Shown here piece after piece: positions 59,384-64,000 of a stretch of DNA of 64,000 nucleotides. Position numbers and translations under genes: made by a program. This DNA is from an uncultured Coriobacteriaceae bacterium (GTDB taxonomy: Bacteria; Actinomycetota; Coriobacteriia; Coriobacteriales; Atopobiaceae): contig CADAUA010000015.1 of assembly GCA_902791035.1 (NCBI GenBank), forward strand, positions 1 to 64,000, in the 5' to 3' direction. Under the pieces are notes generated by a model that saw only the letters and a program-made list of their open reading frames with translations, ran no database searches and was not told the origin of the DNA. Within the stretch, counting starts at the first letter, position 1; every line of letters starts with the position of its first letter.

Positions 59384-59412
59384 CTTACATAAGGCTTACA
59401 TAGAGCTTACGA
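59384..59412 (+). promoter_or_regulatory. Pho-box-like direct repeats upstream of pit
   Basis: TTACAT (59385), TTACAT (59396) and TTACGA (59407) recur every 11 bp, the period used by PhoP/PhoB-type regulators. They lie 58-85 bases upstream of the phosphate transporter start, with TAAGAT near 59440 as a possible -10. Confidence 0.65.
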
Positions 59413-59469
59413 ATTCATTAAGATGCGGCCCCTTTCCGATAAGATGGAGACATCAGGGAAAGGGGTCGC

Positions 59470-60519
59470 ATGGTCAGTTTCGCCCAGTTTCTGGAGGCCC
59501 TCGCCTCCAACCCGTTCCTCGCCGTCGTCATGGTGCTCGTGCTGGGCACCATTTTCGTGAACGGCGCGACCGACGCCGCCAACGCCATCGCGGAGCCCGT
59601 GGGCACGCGCTCCATAGGCGTCGACGAGGCAATCCTCATGAGCGTCATCTGCAACTTCGTGGGCCTCGTGGCCATGACGCTGATATCCACCGCCGTGGCA
59701 GACACCATGTCGGGCATGGTGGACTTTGGTGGCGACACCCACGCCGCCCTCATCGCGCTTGCCGCCGCCACGGTGGGCATCGTGGCCTGGGGTGTGGGCG
59801 CGTGGATCTTCGGCATCCCCACGAGCGAGAGCCACGCGCTTATCGCCGGCCTCACGGGCGCGGCGCTGGCCGTCTCGGGCGGCCTCGACGGCGTGAACAT
59901 GGGGGAGTGGGCCAAGGTCATCTACGGCCTGGTCCTCTCGACCGTCCTGGGCTACCTGGCCGGCTGGACCATCGCAAAGGTCATCCCCATCATGTGCGCC
60001 AAAGCGGACCGGCGCCGGGCCAACGACTTCTTCGGCCGCATGCAGGTCTATGGTGCGGCGGGCGTGGCCCTCATGCATGGCGCGCAGGACGGTCAGAAGT
60101 TCATGTCCACCGCGATGCTGGCCATTGCCCTCTCCATGGGCAAGTCCATCCAGGAGGTGGGCGGCTTCCCCCTGTGGCTCGAGGTGCTCTGCGCCGCAAC
60201 CATGGCCATCGGCACCGCAGTGGGTGGCAAGAAGATCATAAAGAAGGTCGGCATGGAGATGGTCCCCCTGGAGAAGTACCAGGGCTTCGCCGCCTCCGTC
60301 TCGGCCACGGTGAGCCTGCTCATCGCCACGCTCACGGGCCTGCCCGTCTCCACCACCCATACCAAGACCGCGGCCATCATGGGCGCCGGCGCCGCCAAGA
60401 ATCCCCGGTCGGTCAACTGGGGGATCGCCAAGGACATGGTCCTCACCTGGGTCTTCACCTTCCCTGGCTGCGGCGTGATCGGCTACGTGCTTGCCAAGCT
60501 CTTCCTCATCTGGTTCTAG
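59470..60519 (+). CDS. pit: PiT-family inorganic phosphate transporter
   Basis: A 349-residue permease with the duplicated PiT signature: FVNGATDAANAIAEPVGTRS in the N-half and GLPVSTTHTKTAAIMGAGAA in the C-half, plus SHALIAGLTGAALA and MHGAQDGQKFMSTAMLAIAL. About ten helices. It moves phosphate with H+ or as a metal-phosphate complex. GGGAAAGGGGTCGC precedes the ATG. The DUF47 gene follows after 71 bases, the usual pair. The upstream Pho box suggests induction by phosphate limitation. Confidence 0.95.
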   Translation: MVSFAQFLEALASNPFLAVVMVLVLGTIFVNGATDAANAIAEPVGTRSIGVDEAILMSVICNFVGLVAMTLISTAVADTMSGMVDFGGDTHAALIALAAATVGIVAWGVGAWIFGIPTSESHALIAGLTGAALAVSGGLDGVNMGEWAKVIYGLVLSTVLGYLAGWTIAKVIPIMCAKADRRRANDFFGRMQVYGAAGVALMHGAQDGQKFMSTAMLAIALSMGKSIQEVGGFPLWLEVLCAATMAIGTAVGGKKIIKKVGMEMVPLEKYQGFAASVSATVSLLIATLTGLPVSTTHTKTAAIMGAGAAKNPRSVNWGIAKDMVLTWVFTFPGCGVIGYVLAKLFLIWF

Positions 60520-60590
60520 AAGACTCCGCGCGGCCGACCACCAGCCGTCCGTGCGACCCATACCAAGACCTCGCAGCAAAGGAGCGCAAC

Positions 60591-61214
60591 ATGCCCGCCA
60601 TCAAGAAGGAAGACCAGTTCTACACCCGTCTCAAGGACTTCGCGGCCCTCATCGTCGAGGCTGCGGAGGAGTATGCGAGCATCATGAGCGACTTCCCCCA
60701 GTCGCTCAGCCGCATCCAGCGCATGCGCCTCTACGAGACACGAGGCGACGAGCACGTGAGCGCCATCATGCAGCAGCTCTACGTGTCCTTCATCACGCCC
60801 TTCGACCGCGAGGACATCTCTCAGCTGGCCTTGGCCATGGACGACATCCTGGACGACATGAAGGGCGTCTCCGTGCGTCTGGACCTCTTCAACAAGCAGC
60901 AGATGCGGCGCGAGGCCGTGCAGATGGCCGACCTCACCCTCACTGCCGTGCGCGAGATGCAGGAGATGATCGACCACCTGCCGGACTACCAGAAGGATCC
61001 CGTGGTCATGCAGAAGGCCATACTGGTGGGCAAGATCGAGGACGAGGGCGACACCGTATACGAGTCCGCCCTGCACCGGCTCTTCCACGAGGAGGCCACG
61101 GAGGCATTGGACGGCATCACCTGGCTACGCATCTTCGACCGCATGGAGTACGTGCTGGATGCCTGCGACCACACGGCCGGCATCGTGCGCTCCGTGGTGA
61201 TGAAGAGCGCCTAG
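60591..61214 (+). CDS. DUF47 / PhoU-like phosphate transport accessory protein
   Basis: A 207-residue all-helical protein: FYTRLKDFAALIVEAAEEYA at the N-terminus, ETRGDEHVSAIMQQLYVSF with the metal-binding E-x-x-x-D, FDREDISQLALAMDDILDDM and EDEGDTVYESALHRLF. DUF47 proteins partner Pit transporters, probably gating them. GCAAAGGAGCGCAAC gives the start. Ends at a large inverted repeat. Confidence 0.9.
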   Translation: MPAIKKEDQFYTRLKDFAALIVEAAEEYASIMSDFPQSLSRIQRMRLYETRGDEHVSAIMQQLYVSFITPFDREDISQLALAMDDILDDMKGVSVRLDLFNKQQMRREAVQMADLTLTAVREMQEMIDHLPDYQKDPVVMQKAILVGKIEDEGDTVYESALHRLFHEEATEALDGITWLRIFDRMEYVLDACDHTAGIVRSVVMKSA

Positions 61215-61225
61215 GAGTGGGCTTC

Positions 61226-61299
61226 GGGCACTAGGGGGTACTCCCCTGGCGTCCGGTGGGGATTTCCACCGGGCGGCAGGGGAGTACCCCCTAGTGCCC
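61226..61299. terminator. long nested hairpin between DUF47 and pyrE
   Basis: A perfect 23-bp inverted repeat (61226-61248 with 61277-61299, GGGCACTAGGGGG... type) encloses an inner 7-bp stem CCGGTGG/CCACCGG. It belongs to the AGTAC hairpin family. Lying between convergent stops, it may end both transcripts. Confidence 0.7.
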
Positions 61300-61306
61300 A
61301 TTCTGG

Positions 61307-61969
61307 CTACCTGGCGCCGTACTGGGCGTAGTACTTGTCGAGCGCTGCCTTGAGGTCGGGGGTGATCACGGTGCCGTCGAGCGCCTCGCGCACCTCGGAC
61401 ATGCTCACGATGGACGTCACCGGGAAGCCGAACTTGTCTTGGATCTCCTGCTGGGCGGTCACGACGCCGCCACGGCCGACCTCCTCGCGGTTGAGCGAGA
61501 CCACAAGCCCCACGACCTCCACATCCGCCGCGCCCTTGAGCTTGGGATAGGTCTCCTCGATGGACTTGCCGGAGGTGGTCACGTCCTCGACCATGACCAC
61601 GCGGTCGCCGTCGTGGAGCTCGGTGCCCAGGAAGTTGCCCTTGTCGGCACCGTGGTCCTTGGCCTCCTTGCGGTCGGAGCAGTAGCGGGCCTCCTTGCCG
61701 TAGAGCTCGTCCAAGCCGATGGCGGTGACCACGCTGAGGGGGATGCCCTTGTATGCAGGGCCAAAGACGACGTCGAAGTCCAGACCGAAGGCGGACTTGA
61801 TGGCCTGCGCGTAGAAGAGGCCCAGCTTGTGGAGCTGGGCGCCCGTCACGTAGGCGCCGGCGTTCATGAAGAAGGGCGACTTGCGGCCGCTCTTGAGGGT
61901 GAAGTCGCCAAACTTGAGGACGTGGCTCTCCACCATGAAGTCGATGAACTGGCGCTTGTAGTCTTCCAT
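61307..61969 (-). CDS. pyrE: orotate phosphoribosyltransferase PyrE
   Basis: A 220-residue enzyme: GDFTLKSGRKSPFFMNAGAY, VVFGPAYKGIPLSVVTAIGL, YCSDRKEAKDHGADKGNFLG (flexible loop with Lys and His) and the PRPP motif VVMVEDVTTSGKS. It makes orotidine-5'-phosphate in pyrimidine synthesis. AAGGAGCAGGC precedes the ATG. The rest of the pyr pathway is not adjacent. Length is normal. Confidence 0.95.
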   Translation of the reverse strand: MEDYKRQFIDFMVESHVLKFGDFTLKSGRKSPFFMNAGAYVTGAQLHKLGLFYAQAIKSAFGLDFDVVFGPAYKGIPLSVVTAIGLDELYGKEARYCSDRKEAKDHGADKGNFLGTELHDGDRVVMVEDVTTSGKSIEETYPKLKGAADVEVVGLVVSLNREEVGRGGVVTAQQEIQDKFGFPVTSIVSMSEVREALDGTVITPDLKAALDKYYAQYGAR

Positions 61970-62071
61970 GCCTGCTCCTTGCCCGCGCGTGGCGGCTCGA
62001 GGTCTGCCTGCTCCTGCTGTCGTCACGATTCTAGTGCTGTCGAGCCCGGCCGTCCCGCGGCGTGGCCCGTC

Positions 62072-62773
62072 CTATTGCCCCTGCCGGAGGGGGAGGACGC
62101 CTGCGAGGACGGGCTCGAGCGCCCTGGCGACAAGGGCCATCCCGTCCGCATCGGCCTGGGCAAAGCGGCCCGCCACGGGGGAGTCCAGGTCGATGACGCC
62201 GATCACCTGGCCGCCTGCGTGCAGGGGCACCACGAGCTCGGATGCCGATGCCGAGTCGCAGGCAATGTGCCCGGGGAAGTCGTGGACGTCCGGCACGAGC
62301 TGGGTCCGGTCGGCCTGCGCCGCCGTGCCGCAGACGCCCCTGCCGTAGGCGATGGGCGTGCAGCCGGGCCTTCCCTGGAAGGGGCCCACCACGAGCTCGG
62401 GCGTGCCATCGGCGCGAAGACTGGTCAGGTAGAAGCCGACCCAGTTGGTGGCGGGCAGGGCCTCACTCATGGCGGAGGAGGCGTTGGCGAGGCCGGAGAC
62501 CCAGGGGGTGCCGTCTTCCGCCAGGGCCGCGACCTGCTTGGCGAGGAGGCCGTAGTCCGTGGGCTCGAAGCCAGGCTCGCGCGTTCTGAGCACCCAGGCC
62601 AGGCGGTCCTCCAGCCGCCTGACCCTGAGCCGGAGCGCGCCGACCTTGTCTGCCAGGTCTGCATCCGTGCTGGTGGCCACCAGCTGGTCGCCAAGCGCCC
62701 AGCCCAGCTCCTCGCGTGCGTCCTCCAGCTGGCGCTCCAGCTCCTCTGGGTCGTCTGACCAGTTCGTTGCCAT
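62072..62773 (-). CDS. GAF-type free methionine-(R)-sulfoxide reductase
   Basis: A 233-residue protein. Residues about 75-230 form a GAF domain with the three fRMsr cysteines: Cys138 (QGRPGCTPIAYG), Cys148 (GRGVCGTAAQ) and Cys172 (GHIACDSASASELVVPL), at the same spacing of 10 and 24 as E. coli YebR/MsrC. It reduces free methionine-R-sulfoxide. The extra N-terminal 70 residues are charged and heptad-like (LERQLEDAREEL, VRRLEDRLAWVL), suggesting a coiled coil. GAGGGAGGCCCA precedes the ATG. Confidence 0.9.
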   Translation of the reverse strand: MATNWSDDPEELERQLEDAREELGWALGDQLVATSTDADLADKVGALRLRVRRLEDRLAWVLRTREPGFEPTDYGLLAKQVAALAEDGTPWVSGLANASSAMSEALPATNWVGFYLTSLRADGTPELVVGPFQGRPGCTPIAYGRGVCGTAAQADRTQLVPDVHDFPGHIACDSASASELVVPLHAGGQVIGVIDLDSPVAGRFAQADADGMALVARALEPVLAGVLPLRQGQ

Positions 62774-62998
62774 TGGGCCTCCCTCTCGTGATGACGTCGC
62801 AGTGCCCAAGGAAGAGGATAACCAAAGCCAGCCACGGGGATAGCGCGCTGGTTGCACCGCTCCCGGAGACACCGTCCAACCGCTGCCCAGGGTTGGCACG
62901 GGCCCTCGGATGCCGCTCGCCGGTTGGGTGGCCTTGTCAACGGATGCCCCGGCGTATGATGGAAGGCCGACTGTCCCCATCGCAACGATCGGAGTCCC

Positions 62999-64000
62999 AT
63001 GCGCTACGCTCTCACCCACGCCACGGTTCTGGACGGCACCAAGGACATGGAGCCCAAGGAGAACGTGACCGTCCTCGTGGACGGCGAGAAGATCGTGGAC
63101 GTGACGGCAGGTCCTGCTCCCTCGGGCTTCGAGGAGGTGGACCTGGGCGGCCGCTTCCTCATGCCCGGCCTCATAAACATGCACGTCCATCTGGCCGGAA
63201 ACGGCAAACCGCAGAAGAAGCAGCGGGACAACACCAAGCTCGTCAAGACCATCTTTGGCAACCCCATCGGTCCCAAGGTGGCCCACGCGCTCGTGGCCGA
63301 GTACGCAAGGATCGAGCTCATGAGCGGCGTAACCACGGTGCGCACGGTGGGAGGCCTGCGCGACCTGGACACCCGCGTCCGCGACGAGATCGCCTCGGGC
63401 AAGCGCCTGGGCGCCCGGATCCTGGCCTCAAACGAGGGCATCTCGGTACCGGGTGGCCACATGGCGGGCTCGGTTGCCGTGCCTGCCGAGTCCATCCCGC
63501 AGGCCGTGAGCCTGGTCCGCAAGGTCAACGCCCAGCACGTGGACCTGGTCAAGCTCATGATCACCGGCGGCGTGATGGACGCCAAGGCCAAGGGCGTCCC
63601 CGGCGAGCTCAAGATGGACCCCACGATGGTTCGCGCCTGCTGCGACGAGGCCCATAAGCTGGGCTATCTGGTGGCGGCGCACGTGGAGTCGCCTCAGGGC
63701 GTGCGTGTGGCTCTGGAGAACGGCGTGGACTCGATCGAGCATGGTGCCAAGCCCGACGCGGACACCATGGACCTCTTCCTGAGCCGTGGGGCCTTCCTCA
63801 CCACGACGATAAGCCCGGCGCTCCCGTACGCCCTCTTTGACCAGTCCGTGAGCAACGCGAGCGACGTGGAGCGCTTCAACGGCAACGTGGTGTTCGAGGG
63901 CATCATCGACTGCGCACGCGCGGCGTTGGCCTCCGGCGTGCCGGTGGCGCTGGGCAACGACGTTGGCTGCCCCTGGATCACCCAGTACGACTTCTGGCGG
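62999..64000 (+). CDS. metal-dependent amidohydrolase, 3' end outside window
   Basis: 334 residues are visible and the frame is open to the window end. Amidohydrolase superfamily motifs: ATVLDGTKDMEPKENVTVLV N-terminal barrel, LMPGLINMHVHLAG (H-x-H), VDLVKLMITGGVM (Lys), YLVAAHVES (His), DSIEHGA (His) and VALGNDVGCP (Asp). This resembles imidazolonepropionase-like and prolidase-like (Xaa-Pro) members; substrate not decidable. Start ATG 62999 follows CGGAGTCCC. It is divergent from the sulfoxide reductase gene. Confidence 0.85.
   Translation, partial: MRYALTHATVLDGTKDMEPKENVTVLVDGEKIVDVTAGPAPSGFEEVDLGGRFLMPGLINMHVHLAGNGKPQKKQRDNTKLVKTIFGNPIGPKVAHALVAEYARIELMSGVTTVRTVGGLRDLDTRVRDEIASGKRLGARILASNEGISVPGGHMAGSVAVPAESIPQAVSLVRKVNAQHVDLVKLMITGGVMDAKAKGVPGELKMDPTMVRACCDEAHKLGYLVAAHVESPQGVRVALENGVDSIEHGAKPDADTMDLFLSRGAFLTTTISPALPYALFDQSVSNASDVERFNGNVVFEGIIDCARAALASGVPVALGNDVGCPWITQYDFWR

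Overview
The window is GC-rich (third codon positions mostly G or C). Its gene content fits a fermentative, host-associated actinobacterium: pyruvate:ferredoxin oxidoreductase, a lactate permease, D-lactate-type dehydrogenase, oligopeptide uptake, a large sortase-anchored surface peptidase, and split MATE/MFS transporters. Protein styles and the abundant GTGACA...GACCCC intergenic repeats suggest Coriobacteriia, probably an Olsenella/Atopobiaceae relative. This is inference; no rRNA or marker gene is present that could settle it.

Layout. 1-7.7 kb: the end of nifJ, two membrane proteins, MATE and MFS transporters, a metallophosphatase, a YedK/HMCES-type DNA-protein crosslink enzyme and a HIRAN protein. 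7.7-22.6 kb: a peptide and proline-derivative catabolism region with a D-2-hydroxyacid dehydrogenase, aminopeptidase P, a trans-3-hydroxy-L-proline dehydratase-like enzyme, a TldD/PmbA protease pair, an Opp-type ABC transporter whose oppB carries an in-frame TAG, a YheO-type regulator and a PatB/MalY lyase. A related sequence element recurs upstream of three of these transcription units. 22.7-31.3 kb: a small membrane protein, HAD phosphatase, thioesterase, COG2509 flavoprotein, QueD, a GH5 relative lacking its catalytic residues, rsmI, a metG broken by a deletion, and rsmA. 31.3-37.7 kb: a 1270-residue secreted M14 carboxypeptidase flanked by two copies of a ~185-bp repeat, then tatD and comF.

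37.8-44.6 kb: an amino-acid-binding lipoprotein, long-form HPF, DegV, a beta-hydroxyacid dehydrogenase, a NYN-domain protein, a HEAT-like protein and a membrane-anchored SurA-like protein. 45-50 kb: a DUF523-purine nucleoside phosphorylase fusion, a methyltransferase, tRNA-Thr(CGT), an intergenic zone with a PIN-toxin remnant, and a macrodomain-HTH gene followed by a VWA gene. 50-64 kb: lactate permease, deoC, a frameshifted flavin/ferredoxin protein, an acidic-repeat membrane protein, an ACT-domain protein, a PD-(D/E)XK-like protein, a 145-bp element with perfect 30-bp inverted ends, TetR opposite a radical SAM gene, a Pho-box-preceded pit/DUF47 pair, pyrE, free-methionine sulfoxide reductase and an amidohydrolase that runs off the end.

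The most unusual layer is not protein coding. At least five distinct families of short structured repeats occupy the intergenic space. The commonest is a 20-bp unit GTGACA-N8-GACCCC whose 8-nt core tends to be constant within an array but differs between arrays, and which often starts directly at a stop codon. Three genes (oppB, metG, the flavin/ferredoxin gene) carry point or small-deletion lesions, so either decay or assembly error should be excluded before functional inference.
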